The notes beneath the pieces are model-generated. The model searched no databases, was not told the DNA's origin, and saw only the letters and a program-made list of their open reading frames with translations. This document shows, piece after piece, positions 22,876-36,678 of a stretch of DNA of 64,000 bases (positions within the stretch are counted from its first letter, which is position 1; every line of letters starts with the position of its first letter). A program made the position numbers and the translations under genes. This DNA comes from Sphagnum magellanicum (taxonomy: Eukaryota; Streptophyta; Sphagnopsida; Sphagnales; Sphagnaceae). Location of the stretch: positions 9,610,001 to 9,674,000 of the forward strand of contig CM038920.1 of the NCBI GenBank assembly GCA_021904315.1, in the 5' to 3' direction.

Positions 22876-24511
22876 AAATAAGAAGCAATGCTTTTTTCTG
22901 TGGTGACATTTTGCAACTTATGGAAAAAAGAAAAGGAGGGAGCAAAAGATGCAAAGGTGTTTCTCTTTGCAATTGATTATTTCTGTTTGCTTCAAAAATA
23001 TATATAAAGAAAAGTGCAATGGAGTTTTTCCTTAAAAAAATTGGGCTCAAGTCATCAAAAAAAAAGTGTAAAATCATCATATTTAGACAATGAGCTTCCA
23101 ACGAGTACCTAGTTTATAAGGGGAATCCAACTTCTTTTACTTCTCTCTCTTACCTCTAGTTGTCAAATTTGGCTGAGTCCCATTGAGGAAGATCGCCAAC
23201 CCACTTGACAAATTTGAAAAAAAAACCCTCATAACAGGCAATGTTTTCTTTAGGAGGTACTATTCTTTAATGTCAAAGTGACAATCCTTAACATGAAAAT
23301 ATAAAAAAAGTGCTGACAAATATTGCAAATTTAGATTAAATCAAGGTCTCTGAGTCCGAATCTAACAATTTTTGAGCTTAATATGGTCACTAAGAGGCCT
23401 CACTCAAAATTACCAAGGTTTGAGTTTGGGTGTTAGTTCACCCTGGCCCATCACAAACAACCCCCCCCCCCCCCCCCCCAAACAATAATAAAATGCACCT
23501 GGATGGGTACCTAGTACCTAGCACCTACCTACCATATACCTCCTGGAGGGAGCCACAGAAGGTGCTGTCCTAAAGAAACTTGGAGGACCTTCAAACCAAA
23601 GAAAAAGAAAAAAAAAGAAAAAAAAAACCTAAAACAGGGCTAGAACCTTCACTTGAAGTGAAGATTTAGCCAAATCTGGCTATAAACCAGATATGAATTA
23701 TAAATTTTTAATCCTTTTATAGTTTTGACTGTACAAGAATGTTTTTTTTTAATGAAATTTTTGTCAAATTTCGACCTGAAAATTATGATTTCAAACTATA
23801 CTAGTGATTTTCAATGAAAAAAATGGCCCAAATTTGTCAGATTTTGGGAAAAAGATCCTAAATCCTAAACCCTGAAAGAAAGTTTCCAGATGACCAGATT
23901 TTTATGATAAGTTCCAGTAAGTAGCCAAGAATATAGTCTTATCTTTTTTCTACTTTCATATTTAGTATGTAGCCAAATCCAACTACATCATCTTATGGAT
24001 GATAGCCACTTCAGCTACATCACAAAATTGAAAAAAAAAATCTGCTGTGCACACTGAAAACCAAAGGTATGAACCTGGCGATTTTTAATATGATTTTCCC
24101 GCTCCTGGTGGTGGAAAACCTCCAAAAGCACTCCATTTTAGAAATTTTGATTTCTAACCTCCCCATTCTTTAGTTGATATGCTTCCTGCGACCGGTGAAG
24201 GTTTACGTGCTTAGTGGTTCCCTTACCTCCGCGTGTCCCACCTCTTATGGGCTGTTTGCCTGCCTGGACTTTGGTCCTTGCCCCTTTGTTTTTTTCTCTC
24301 CCTGTCTTGGATGCTTTCTTTTTATGCAGTTTGACACGGTTTCATCATTTTGACGAAATTTAGCCAACGAAAGAAAGGCTAGTACTAAGAATTCAAAGGA
24401 ATGACGTTACCCCATTGTCCAGTCAGTACAAAAGCACGAGCACGACAGAATATGCCATTTTGTGGGCATAAATTGCGGTCCTGGCTTCTTCTCCGGCACT
24501 GCCCTTAGATC
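22876..24511. other. No gene seen; long poly-C run
   Basis: The stretch is non-coding and AT-rich. A run of about 19 cytosines begins at 23461. A/AG-rich simple sequence lies around 23590-23630. No other structure was found. Confidence 0.5.
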
Positions 24512-24652
24512 TTGTGCTCACCATGCTTCCGTGTTCTGCCCACAGCTTTCCTCTCCTTCTCCTCTCGTCTTGTTCGCGTGACAGACCGTCACCAAGTTTG
24601 GAGGTTGGTTTCAGAGGGTTTACAAAGTTTGAGAGTTGGCCAAGCGGTGAGG

Positions 24653-27600
24653 ATGTCTAGGATTCCTGAAATTGAACAAGTTGGTGAAATGAGCCATCTG
24701 AGCCAAAAACGTTTGATAGTTGATCGAGTGATGAGATGGCCACCGACTCTTCCTTGTTTGAGTTTTGACAGCCAAATGGTGAGAACCTCTACGATTCCTG
24801 ATATTGGACAAGGTGGTAACACGAGCGAGCTGGGCCTAGAAGATTTGACATTTGACGAATTGGTGAAAATGTCGATCGATTTTCCAGCAAGAGATGAAAT
24901 TGAACGATGTGAAGAATGGAAAGGCTTGGTTTGTTTCTGCTCCTTCTCTAGGGGTCGTCTCAGCTCGTTTTGTCTTCCTTTAGGCCTCGGAAGAAGTTCA
25001 TCAGGAGTTTGGGTTAGAGACATGCTCTTTGGGATTTTGTGTTTATAATAAGGAGTCAACCATGTGCAACATGAGTCGTGAATAACATAATTGGTTGATT
25101 TCGAGAACTGTGGAACTACGTTCGCAATTTCGCACAAACAGATCGTTCACATCCTGTTCCAACCATAATTTCCTAAGAAAACATTGCTATTTGTTCTCAA
25201 ATCTTGAGATTTCATGAATAGAAACAAGTAGAGGCTGGTGAAACGATTGCAAGTCAAGCTCTGCATAAGTATGCATCTGTTGGGGAACTTGCTCCATCGA
25301 TTTTCGTGGTGCTTCAAATGAGGCTTGTGTAACATCCTTCAAATCTGTCTAGCATTGCTAGTTTGTACTACTTCCAACCTTGGAGATGGAATCTAAAACA
25401 GTTCTATCCCCTGGGGCCGCCTAGGTAGAACTATTTTTTCTGGCAATCCTTGAACATGTAGTATCAAGTAAATGTTTCAGGCCTGATAACTTTGTTATAT
25501 GTTTCAGTTACTGCACCAGGGCACTCTCATAAGAGGGAATGGATGCCAATAATTATATACTTCTCTCATTTCTTCCATATGTTCAGTTTCCTAGTTCCCT
25601 GCTCATATAAATATAAAACTACATGACTAGATAAGTAGTGCAATACTATCTATGTCCATAACCTTATGCCTTGTTCAAATGCAGGCCAAGACGCGCTCAG
25701 GGACACTGACGTTGCTAAGGTACGGCATTCTATACCACTGCTATTTCATTTTTGGCTCAATATATATACTGCCGTTAAGTCTTTATGTCTAACTCTTTAG
25801 CTCCATACATATTGCCCAAGGAAACTATTGCTCACTTGAATACTGTCTTATTAATTACATTAATTGACACTATAGCTGAAAATCTCAGGCGAGCGAAAAA
25901 GTTTCAGGGCACACTTTCTATAACTTCAAATTCTCGGTGACATTCCAATATCACCCATGTTTGAATCTTTTGGCCCTTTACGTGCCTTTACAAGGTTTCG
26001 TTAATATTAACTAACTTTTCGTATGGGTTGGCTTCTTTCACTAAAATTAATACTGACAACATCAGCGAAGAACATTACGACGATTGTGGATTCCCGTGCG
26101 GAATTTGAGGTTTCAAGTAAGTCTTCCAGGGCGGCACCGTATCACAATACGCAACGACCGCGATTCAGACACCTTACCAGTGCTTCTCCAGGTTCTAAAT
26201 CGTTTACTGCAATACAGAGGCATGATTGCAAGACGCTTTTGCAATTATTGGAAGTTCATCCTAAACTAGGGCTACAAACCGGTCGGACGGTCGAAGTGTG
26301 TTGCATGTAGCAATCATAATGGGATGTACGGAATTGGTGCATAAACTTCAAAAGTATCAACCTCTTCCCTCAAAGAGTCGAGATTCTTCTGCATTTGAGA
26401 TTTGTGGGAAGAGGCGAGAGATGACAGTATGTGGGGTGCTTCTGCACTAGATATATGGAGTATTATGGATGCGGATTCATCCGAACGGTCTTCTGATGAT
26501 TATATATCAGCACATCCCATGAACCCCCCCCTCAGTGACGAGGAAGAAGCGGAAATCTCGAGCTTACGAAAAGTTATGAGATCATACCAGGAGCGATTCC
26601 AGATGGACATGGATGATGTGAATTTCAACTTTGATGTCCGGAGTGAATTGTTAGTTCACATGGCCTGTAGTAGATTGCGAAATATGGTATTCACGAAATT
26701 TGCACTGAAAGATGAGAGTGATCCCTCTGTAAGGGATCAATTATCTGAGATTGTTACTTTCATATCTACAGTATTGAAAGAATTAAAAGACAAAAACCTT
26801 TTACAGAAACTATTCAAACAAAAGGATGCCCGGGGCAGAACAATCTTACAAGTTTTTGTTGCTTCCAAATATCCAATAGCTAACGAAAATAAAACGTGGG
26901 TGGAAGATGAGTCTCGAAGAGTGTTAGAAATCCTGCCGCCTGAGTGTGTGAATGCCTGCGATAGTGTTGGAAGGACAGTATTACATTGGGCTGTGGCCCA
27001 GCATTCTTGTTGGGCAGTGAAAATTCTTGTTGAAAGTGGAAAAGCAGATCTTTGCACAACATGTAAGACGGCACATTTCAAGGATGTTACTGCCCTTCAT
27101 TTAGCAGTGATACATGATTGTGACGATTGCGCACGTCGTTTATTGGAGAGCAATTGTAACTTAAATCAAATGAGCCTTTCGATGGGAATAGACATCTCAT
27201 TCGGCTCTCATTCTCAAAAGAAATGGCGTCCGCTAGATTTGGCGATCATTATGGATCGAGTGAAACTTGCACGGAGAATGAGACAAGTGGTGGTATGTTT
27301 CACCTATGTTATCCCCCATTCTTAAGTTGAAAATATAGCAATCTTGCTGAACGAAAGCACTGCAACTTGAGTAAGTGGAAAAGGGGGAAGAATTAAAAAC
27401 ATTCTAGAAGACAGTTAATAGTTGGGAGTTTAATAATATTTATTCAATATAGCTTTGAAAAATACTCTTGATCTTGTTTATGAGTGGTGTAAATTTCAAT
27501 ATATTGCATGCATTTTCCTTGTAGGAATATGAGGTGCTCTACCCCTCCAAGAAGAATTATTGTTTGCACCTTGCTCCTGCATCTGGAGATCTTGAAATTC

Positions 27601-27952
27601 TGCAACTCTTTTTAAGTAAGGAGTTTGTTGACCAATTGAACTCTTCATACAAAAGTGATTAGGAGTCGGACCTTGAGGAATACCCTCCACCACTACATTT
27701 TGCAGTACATGAGAAATCTCCAGTTGTGAATTTCCCTGAAGAACTTGCAGTTTTTGATCGCTTACGTACTATTCGCGATTTTCTAAGTCCAGAGTCCTTG
27801 TTGAGCAGCAAAAAAGATGTTGAAGCTAAAGGTAAGTATGCAAAATGGGAAGACCCAAGATATGATGGTGCCAACGTCTTGGTGCCAACGATATTGAAAG
27901 ACAAGGACGTATCAACCTGCTGTTGCAAGCCGGTGCTGACATAGTAAATATT
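24653..27952 (+). pseudogene. Ankyrin-repeat protein gene, several exons, damaged
   Basis: The 5' exon (from ATG 24653 to about 24930) encodes two tandem, diverged copies of a roughly 41-residue segment (compare MSRIPEIEQVGEMSHL with RTSTIPDIGQGGNTSELGL). A small exon may lie near 25686-25719. From about 26064 onward come ankyrin repeats: GRSVLHVAIIMGCTELVHKL (26.29-26.35 kb), DARGRTILQVFVASKYP, DSVGRTVLHWAVAQHSCWAV and VTALHLAVIHDCDDCARRL. A 307-codon open frame covers 26402-27325; its useful part ends at the donor at 27293. The next exon starts at 27525 in phase and reads NYCLHLAPASGDLEILQLFL. Ankyrin repeats mediate protein binding; the partner is unknown. Breaks: frame changes near 26.28 and 26.40 kb, TAG at 27660-27662, and a frame change near 27.86 kb before INLLLQAGADI. 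It may be a recent pseudogene, because most of the frame is clean. Confidence 0.72.
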
Positions 27953-30900
27953 TGTTGTAAAATCTAGTAAATATTTGTTATAAAATCAAGAATGTTGAAA
28001 ATAATTTAATCCAAGTCAAATCCATTGTTACTAAGTAGTCAACCACAACTCAGTTATTTTCTTCAAATAATTTCTTTCGAAGGGCAAACATTGAAATCTT
28101 CAAGAATATTCTATTTGTAAAAATGATAATTTCAGAATTAACTAATTATTAGACAAACATGTGGCCAAGTTACCAAGGCACTTGCGGTACTAAGACACAA
28201 TCTCAGGAGAGAGGGGACAAGTATTCTAGTGTTGGCCGGTTCTTCAAAGCACATATAGTTCATAGGTAGGTTTTTGTATAGTTATATATACACTTAATTG
28301 GCGACTCTCAAAATAGAAAACCACCATTTGTTATATTGCTGGTACACAAACTTTTAAATTTAAAGGTTCTTTCATGAAAACTGGCAGAATCACCTAGTTT
28401 TTTTAGTATGACAAAAGAATTGAGACTAGCTGGTCCTTTGATCCTGTTTTATTTTTAAAACCAAAAATTCAGTTTTGGTTTTTTAAATAAAATAGAAACA
28501 TGAACAACTATGTAAAAGGTGATATCCTTATTTTCATTCAAGTTAGGAGTGCAAGATCTGACCTTACATTTGCCAAGTTTAATGCATAAGATTGTGAACA
28601 AGACACCCTATTACATTGGGCCAAAATACTTTGAAGCTAGTATATTGTATAATGGTTGGTGTCACAATATCCCTGCCATATTTACATCTTGTGATTGACT
28701 ATGATAATTGAGCTAAAAGAGGAGATTTGGAATGCAAACAGGACATGAGGACATGTCCTCACGTCCTAGGCCATCATGTCTAAAAACATGTCCCCATGTC
28801 TTTAAATTTTTTTGTTTTACCACATGTCTTCATGTCCCTATGTTCTCACGTCCTAGGCCCTTGGAAGAAGGAAAATTTTACGAGGCTTTATGTAATTGTC
28901 CCTCAATCCATCATGTCCTACTTAATGTCTTTGGTTTGTGGAAGAATCAAATCCCACACCTTGATGTCAAGCCTTGGGGTATTCAAGCTAGTGTCTTCCC
29001 AAGCCCAAGTCTACATGATTACATAATAGGTATATCTTGGAGTTCAGTCTTAAGACATATGCATTAGTCTAGGACGAATAACCAATAAGGCTACTTTTTG
29101 TATTCCTTAGGTGACAAATCAACATGGTGTTTAGAACATGGTGACATGGGGTTCCAACAAAATGACCTTCGGCTACTTGGAGGTGGCTTGGACATGGTGG
29201 CTTAACACCCCTTGTAGGACATGCCCCATTTATTGAACATGTCTTCGATTCCAGGCCAAGAAAATATTCCAAGCCTAAGCCAAAATTCATAATGTCACCA
29301 TGCCTTCATGGATGGCCCTTTTGGATGTAGCATAGGCTTATGTGAAAATTACAGATTAAAATTATATATTGGTTCCCCATGACCCTAGATAGTTCAATGC
29401 CTAAGACAAAACATGATATGGGCCCCCATAGTCAACTTTGAGAAGGCACTAAACATGTCTTGGGAACACATCAAGGAAATCTGGCATTGTTTGCCCCCCA
29501 GCTCAAGCCAAAATTTTTATTTTGAACTTCCTCACATGAATGGCCCTTTTTGGAATTTTTTGCCAACAGCCACAATGACAACATGTAAGCTCAGAGCTAC
29601 CTTTGTGGGTCATCCCAGGCGCTAGGACTAGGGTCTAAGGTATATATGCCAAGCCTTTGTACTTGGTGGTGGTTTTTTTTTCGCAAAATGGGGCAAAATT
29701 GCACCCATGTGTAGTATTAAGGGGCTAGTTCAGGCAAGTTTGCTTGCCAAATTTTTTTGTAGTTTTGACAGTTTTCCCAATCCTTGTTGCTAGCAATGCT
29801 AAATCGTTTTTGGGATGATCACCACTAATGCACCAACACCAAATATTTTTTTAAAGCCATTGCTTGGTGGATGGTAGAATTACCACTTGTCCTGACTTCA
29901 CAACTACTTATCATCCTCTCCCAAGGCCACTTACAAGTCAAGTAACTCAAAGTCTCAATGCCATTCACCTCTGACTAAGCCAAAGGTGATTGAAACATCA
30001 CCTTCATTGCTATTAATACATTGGCAAATTTGTTTGGTCTTTATGAATACTATGGACATGGGTGTCTTTCTGTTTGCTCAAAATATGCTTGGCACTAGAG
30101 ATGTGTCAATCAAAATTTGTAACTTCAAAGTTCCATCTTATTACCTTAGACTTAGTTTCTATTTACAAGCTAGATGTAGTGGCTCTCACCATTATTGGAA
30201 AAAGTCAGGAATATTGGTGGGTTGCTTATTATCACCAGGAAGTAATTTTATTTATTGCCATTTTGTGTGCACATGTATGTGGAACCTCCCAAAATGCCTT
30301 CTAACTATACTAAAAGAATTCTCACCAGGTGGTTCCATGATAGACCAAAGTGTGGCATTCAAACCCATGGTTTAAATCTAGATGGCATTTGGTTATGTAG
30401 TTCAATTTTGGACTTTCCATGCACTACTAGAGCATGAGGAATTAGAATTATGTAAGAATTTTTGTGGGTAGCAATGTTTCACAGACGGACAAAATTTTTA
30501 TTTAAAAACCCAACAAATTTTGCCCATTTTTCATCACATTTGGCCATTGAGAACCTCCCAAGGATGGCAAATTACCAATTAGAACATTTCCTAAGTTGAC
30601 ATAACCTTTAACTCCTAATCTTATGGTCATTCAAAAATAAGTCACTATGGTATACCAACCATCAACACAAGTGTTAGTTCATTCAAGGTACTCTTCACAT
30701 GACCATGACAAGGTGTTTTTCAACTCCATCCTCCTTGAGGGTTTATTTGCTTTGTTGTTATTCCATGTGGCAAACATTTTTTTCCTACCGTAAGTTCAAC
30801 TAAAAACAATAATATCTTGCTCCCGTGTGGGTGAACCAAAAAATTAATTAAAAAAAGATCACATGAATTTAGGGAAGGGTTCCTTGGCTATTGAGGGAAG

Positions 30901-33200
30901 GACAACACCTACCATGGCTATTGTGACCTATGGAATTAATAATGATCACCCAAACTATGATTGCCTTCCTCCCCCCACCCAAGTAGGTACCTCCTACCTA
31001 TTTACTGCCTATTTTTTTTTAACCCCCCCTTTAGTGCCTAAGTAGGTACCTTATTTTATTTGTTCAATACACTCTGCTAGAACCATTTTCAATTGTTTCT
31101 GGGTGGGGAGAAGTTTTTTCACCCAAACATAACCTTGCATGCTAGCCTTTTCTTTGTTTTCGCTTCATGATTTTTGGATGTGCTCATAATTGTGGGTGTT
31201 GTCATGGAAAATACAAGATTAAAATATTTTTGGTGATTAAAATCTAAAAGCATGTAATAGTGTTATCATCACACACAACAAGGTCCCCCCAACCCCCTTC
31301 CCTTTTTTAAAAAAAATTTGTGATATAAAATAGAAAATTATTTGAATTTACAATTCAGTAAATTCCAAAATTTTCCCAATCTTTGTTGGAAAAAAGTGTC
31401 CAAAAGATCTCTTGGAAATTTTTACTAACAACTTGGATCTCCAATTGTGATTCGTCAATGCACAATGCTATACCAACTTGGATCTCCAAATGTTTTTCAA
31501 TGAGCAAAACATGTGGTTCTTCCACATATTCTATTTGTGGAATGTTCATTCATCCATTGGAGTATATGGAAATTGTGGAGTATCTAGTATTTTCCAAAAG
31601 CATAAGAACATCTAGAAACCCAATGGTAACGGGTTGGAGGAACAACAAGAAAAGACGGAAAAAAATTGCAACTATTTATTTCCCATTTAGTTAATGCTAG
31701 CAACAAATTGGAGACACAACATGACTCCAATTACATTAGTGTTTGAAACACTTACAATGTGATGTCTTGTGCACAATTTTCTTTTTGGAACATCAACAAA
31801 TTTATAAGATGTTTTTTGTGCATGTTGACATGTGGGGTTTTTTTTAGTTAAACAAAATCAATGGGAGTTTTAGCCCTTGACCTTTGGGTATTTCAATTTT
31901 TTCAAGTTCCTTTTTTTTAAAAAAACAAATAAAAAATTCAGAGATGAAAGACGTTTCAAGATGATGTTAGAATGTCTGCATCAACCAACTATATTTTAAT
32001 TGAATGAATTCAAGTTGGATATTGTATTGAATCCATTAATAATTGACATGTCTCTAATTCACAAAATTAAATTTGTCTTGGTATATGCCTTATGCCTAGG
32101 TATAATGACCTTAGTATCTTGGTAGCTTCGACACATGTTTGTTGAGTACATAATTAATGTAGAATTTCTCAATTTGGAAATAAACTACTCTTGAGGAGGA
32201 AATGTTTTCTTCACAAAAAAAATTTATTTGAAGGGTTTAAAGAAAGAATTCTTGGATTGATATTAAAACACGTTAGGTTAATCCATAGCTTCTTTCCTTG
32301 ACCACATGGATCTAGTCTAGAAACTCTGGCTTCTTCCTTTTTGGTGCTCTTATCTTTAAGAATTCACATAGACAAACCAAGGATTTCCAATCTTTTCATA
32401 TCTATCTTCATTTATTTCCAATTTATAACTGACGATAGGCAAATTCACCCTCTAAAAAATATTGTTATGTTTTGAAACTTAATAGTGTTTCTTTTTTCCA
32501 TATCTATGATGTTCAAATTTCCTCAAAATTTGCCTCAAAAATAGCAAACTTGGTTGAAATTACATTAGAAAATGACATCGTCTAAAGTTTCCTGGATTTT
32601 TTTGACAAAAAAGGGATAATTTACTCCTAAAAAAAATAGTGTTTATGAGGTATATGGCCAAAAAACTAGTGCTTATGAAGTATATGGGGTTTGAAGGGTT
32701 AAAGGTTTAAGGGCCAAGTGGTTAGGGTCTAGAGTAAGTGTGTAGTTTGTACCAAATGTACATGCACCTCTGTTGTCACCTCAACCTGACAAAATTCTAC
32801 CCACAGAAAACACCCAAGAATGTACTAGCGAGTCTTTTAAATGACCCTCTACAAAAATGTCGACTACCTATTATGACGAAATCTGTTTGCGGATGCGACA
32901 AAGAAAAAAATGTTGCTTACATCAAGCGTGCTTTCAAGGAATGTCACATTAAACGAGGGCAGTTCAGAGGTACCACCAGGATTCAGGGTTGAGCATTTCA
33001 GAAGTAATCTAAACGTTTGTTATCGACCTTCTTGTGAGCATCTAATTTATCTTAGAAGGCACAAAATATGTCTAGATTGGTATGGTGTTCATGGTTAATT
33101 AAAATGCAAGTATATCCCAAGATTTGTGAATGATCGAGCATCACAAAGGTTGTTGTTTGTTTAGAAGCTCAACTTCATAAAGGTGAATTTCCAGGTGTGA
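27953..33200. other. Long stretch without a recognisable gene
   Basis: Short open frames here look like chance or old repeat. Noted details: clustered CATGTCC/ATGTCCTCA words at 28.74-28.86 kb, and a CACTACTAG start at 30422 that could be the left end of a CACTA element but lacks a matching partner. No protein family is recognisable. Confidence 0.45.
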
Positions 33201-33779
33201 TATAGAGTTGAAAAGTGATAACTAATATCCACTCCCTTGTTCCCTTTTTTTTAGATCCTTTTCGACTACCTCTAACTTTTATGTTACAAACTAGTGATAT
33301 TTCTTTTAGAATGCACAATTGCTCAGAATTCACACAGTGGGTTAGTGGATTTTAACAACCTAGTTGGTGATGGAACAACTATGGGGGACTTTGCAAGTAT
33401 TGAGCACTGCTGATGCGAGTTTTGGTCTTGGTCACAATTTGCAAGGTCCTTACCACAAGTTGAATTCATTATTGATGTTCAACCTCGAAGAAAAAACATA
33501 ACATGCTAGGAAGAAACCTTAAGAGTTATTAATCCTTGCTAAAGTGAGATGGACACACGAATGGGTGTTGAGATGGAGTTGAAGGTTGTCAAGAAGGGAT
33601 TGCAATTTGCATTTGCCAATCCAAACACCAAGTTGGTTGAAATAGTGTCCCCTGCACCACCACATGCTCCACTGGCCAAATTCAAATAAGCATCTATAGC
33701 AAGGGCTCTTATAGAATCCAAATGTTGTATAGAACAAAACTCGTTGCTTGATGATTTTTATATGACGAACTTGCATATG

Positions 33780-35515
33780 GTTGTTGTGGGCTCAATTTTG
33801 TTGCATTATGTTACAATGGTTGTTGTTGGGTTTTCTTAACAAAAGTTCATGGTCCATCAAACATGGAATAACTTGTAGGGGACTGTGCAAAAATAGAAAG
33901 TTCCTTTTAGGAGTATTTTTGCTTAAGTGGTTAGGCATCTATCTAGATGTGGCAAACATGAATGGTACCAAACAACAAGTTTGGTTATGGTTTGTACTTT
34001 GGCAAAGGCAGTTGAAGAAGAAGATCTAAAAGTTCATTTTAATGAACACATTGTATGTTCCAAGTTTTATCTACCCCTTAGACCTTGATTTTGTTTTTTC
34101 AACAATTTAGTTGTATGTTAGTTGGACTTCTAATGATTTGTATGTGTATTCAGGTGTGATATCTAAATTAGAAGTTCCTAAAAGGATGGATAGATTAAAT
34201 GCTAAGGTAGAGAGTTTCATGCAACAATTGTTAACATGTCGAGAAGATGGTGTGAATGTGAAAAACCCAAAAATTGTTGTAGCCATTATCAACATTAAAG
34301 AGGTAGATGCTACTGCAAGGATTGGATCCCTCGAGATTCTTGGTGTTGCAAAGAGCCTGCATGAGGTTGTCCATTCAGATCTTGATGGACTAAGGTCAGG
34401 CATAACAGTGGTTGAAAGTTCCATTTTATCCACACAATTAGCTCTTAAAGCCCATCATATGTCTACAGGAAAAGGGGTGGGCCAACAAGTGGATGGTGTT
34501 GTCCCTTCACATGTCCCCAACTATGTGCTAATAGGAGAGGATATGGGGCAGAATCCTAATAAGTTAAGGAAGGACATTCAAGTTGGGGTAGCTTGCATAG
34601 GCAATGACTATGTAGATGGGAGCAATCGCCAATGCCCACCCTCGTAGGTATAATCTAAATGCCTAACATGACCAACACATTAAAGTCAGAATCTACACAA
34701 TGTTATGGGTTGTTCAATTGTGGGAGTAATCTTGCACTTTTCATCAAATGTGGCATATGTGTGGGATGTTGGGAATTGCACCAACTACATGGTAAAAATA
34801 GGACACAAGTTAGATTATGGAAGCTAGATTTGTTATTCTTATAGTTATAATCTAGAAATTAAGAAGATACCCACATTATTTGGGGTCTAGGTACATACAA
34901 GCATGAAGGAAATCATTGACATGGTTTCACATTTGTATTCATTGATGGATTTGGTGTGGTAGAGAATGCAAAAAAAGGCGGTAATTATTCTAGCACTTGA
35001 AAGAGGTGTGAGCAATCGACTACACTCTAATATTGGTGCAAAGGTGGGGGAATGTAAAAAAGAAGGCATGGCAACAAGTAAGTTAATACCAACATGCTTT
35101 GGAGTTTCTATAGTTCATAATTAGGGAACACAAATGCCCTATTTGACACAATGTTGAAACAAAAACTTATTCCATTTTCTTAAATTGGTTGCTCATGGTA
35201 AATTGAATGAGGGTTTTTTCTTGGCATTGATGTGAAGTTTAAAGTAGGGGAAGCAATTGTCTTATGTAACCTTGATGCTAAGGTTGTAGCAATGGGGCTG
35301 ATAATGGGTGTTGGAGGACAAGGATGTGTCCACCATGGGGTGGCGATCAAGGAATCACGGTTCTGAGTCCAGCCAGGTGAAGTTGTGGCAGGTAAAGGCA
35401 ACACCCCATTGTTGGTGCCAAATGAGAATGACGATCCCCTTCAATGTTTATTAAAGGATGTAATAGGTTCAAGCATTGTATGGGAAGGTCGTTTAATGCG
35501 AAAACATGCTTAAGT
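33780..35515 (+). pseudogene. Transposon-like coding remains, probably CACTA-associated
   Basis: An open frame of 178 codons (34111-34647) contains VPKRMDRLNAKVESFMQQLL and KEVDATARIGSLEILGVA; I do not recognise it. Further on, 35.23-35.51 kb reads KVGEAIVLCNLDAKVVAMGL, then QPGEVVAGKGNTPLL and LLKDVIGSSIVWEGRLM, with one stop between. That last part resembles the short domain often found with plant CACTA transposases, which ends in a KDAVGSxVxWP-like motif. A CACTA-like terminus lies downstream at 36678. The link is inference; the similarity is remembered pattern only and the element's limits are unknown. Confidence 0.35.
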
Positions 35516-35899
35516 TAAGGGCACTATAAGTTGGGAGCTAGCTGATTTTTAGATCCTAAAACCCTAATGAGTAGTTGTGGCCTTTTTTGGGTTTGAATGA
35601 TATTTTGGACATTGCATGGTTTAATAGACCTAATAATGTGATGGACTCCTATGGGTTGTTGTAATTGGAATAATGGCCATTAAACCCCATTGGATGGAAT
35701 TTCAATGTTATTACAAAGGGTAATTTGTTGGTTAAGTAATTACAAATTTTTAACATGCAAAATTGCAAATCCCATATTGATGTGTGTAATATTTATTGGT
35801 TGATTTTTCAACACTAATGGAGTATAATAGAAAAGTGATATGTATAATGTACATTAATTAAAGTAGGTATAGGTGTGTAAGGAACTCAAATATGGGCAA

Positions 35900-36678
35900 G
35901 GCAATGGTTGATGCTACCAATCTAGTTGCACATGTAACTATAGTGGCACACCTTACCCTTAGAACTATTAATGACAAAAGTTGCATGCCATGGGCCAATA
36001 GTTGCATTTGTAATTATATCTAACAGTTGTTGTGCTACCATGTGGCACATTATAAATGGTATGACAAAAACCTTAAACCCTAACCCTAACCCTAACTTGA
36101 ACACCTAAAAAGTGGGACCATGTGACACATGGTGATTCAAACTTTCACAATACTAGTTGCATTTACAACTACACTATGCAGTCACTAGGTTGCCATATGG
36201 CATGATCCTGATAATTCAATGGGTGTTAAACCCTATAACCCTAATTGTAATCTTCCCCATGTGTATAGTGACATAACGTGGTTAATCAAGCCTTAAACCC
36301 AACACGTGTCCCCACCTCAATGGCTACGACTTGGACAATCTAAATTAGTTAAAAGAATTTTTAAAAATAAATATTTAATTACAAAATAAAAGTACACATG
36401 TTTGCATATAATTGGGTTAACTAATTAACACATGTTGTAATGGGAACACAACCCCTATAATTGCATGTAATCACACTTGCAATTGTTAGTCTGGAATATG
36501 GGTGGATGAAATCGTATAACCCAACTGTATATACTTGTCATATACTGAGTGTCCGATGCAACTATAATTTTTTCGCAACTTGTCTTAGGCAACTAGGCTA
36601 ATTTTTAGTTACAAGTGTTAGTTGCAATTAAAACCCAATTGCATAAGATAGTTGCAAAATGTTATTTTTCTAATAGTG
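35900..36678. mobile_element. CACTA-like right terminal region, partner end not found
   Basis: The stretch is dense in GTTGCAAnTA and complementary words, like the subterminal DNA of the CACTA elements at 523-3025 and 5424-8123, and ends TTTTTCTAATAGTG, whose complement begins CACTATTAGAAAAA. The three following bases are AGT. No left end with a matching 3-bp duplication was found; CACTACTAG at 30422 is preceded by ATG and does not match. Confidence 0.45.
36071..36096. repeat. Short telomere-like CCCTAA run
   Basis: About three and a half CCCTAA units occur in a row, preceded by TTAAACCC. The unit is 6 bp, unlike the 7-bp CCCTAAA common in plant telomeres, and is too short to argue for a former telomere. 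Confidence 0.6.

Noticed and set aside
23461-23479. Poly-C run as a functional G-quadruplex signal
   Set aside because: It is a plain homopolymer in non-coding DNA without other support and may vary in length through sequencing or slippage.
36071-36096. Interstitial telomere
   Set aside because: Only about three and a half 6-bp units; too short, and not the usual plant unit.
30422-36678. A 6.3-kb CACTA element from CACTACTAG (30422) to CTAATAGTG (36678)
   Set aside because: The 3-bp flanks differ (ATG and AGT) and the left side lacks the TTGCAACTA-rich subterminal DNA seen at the right end.
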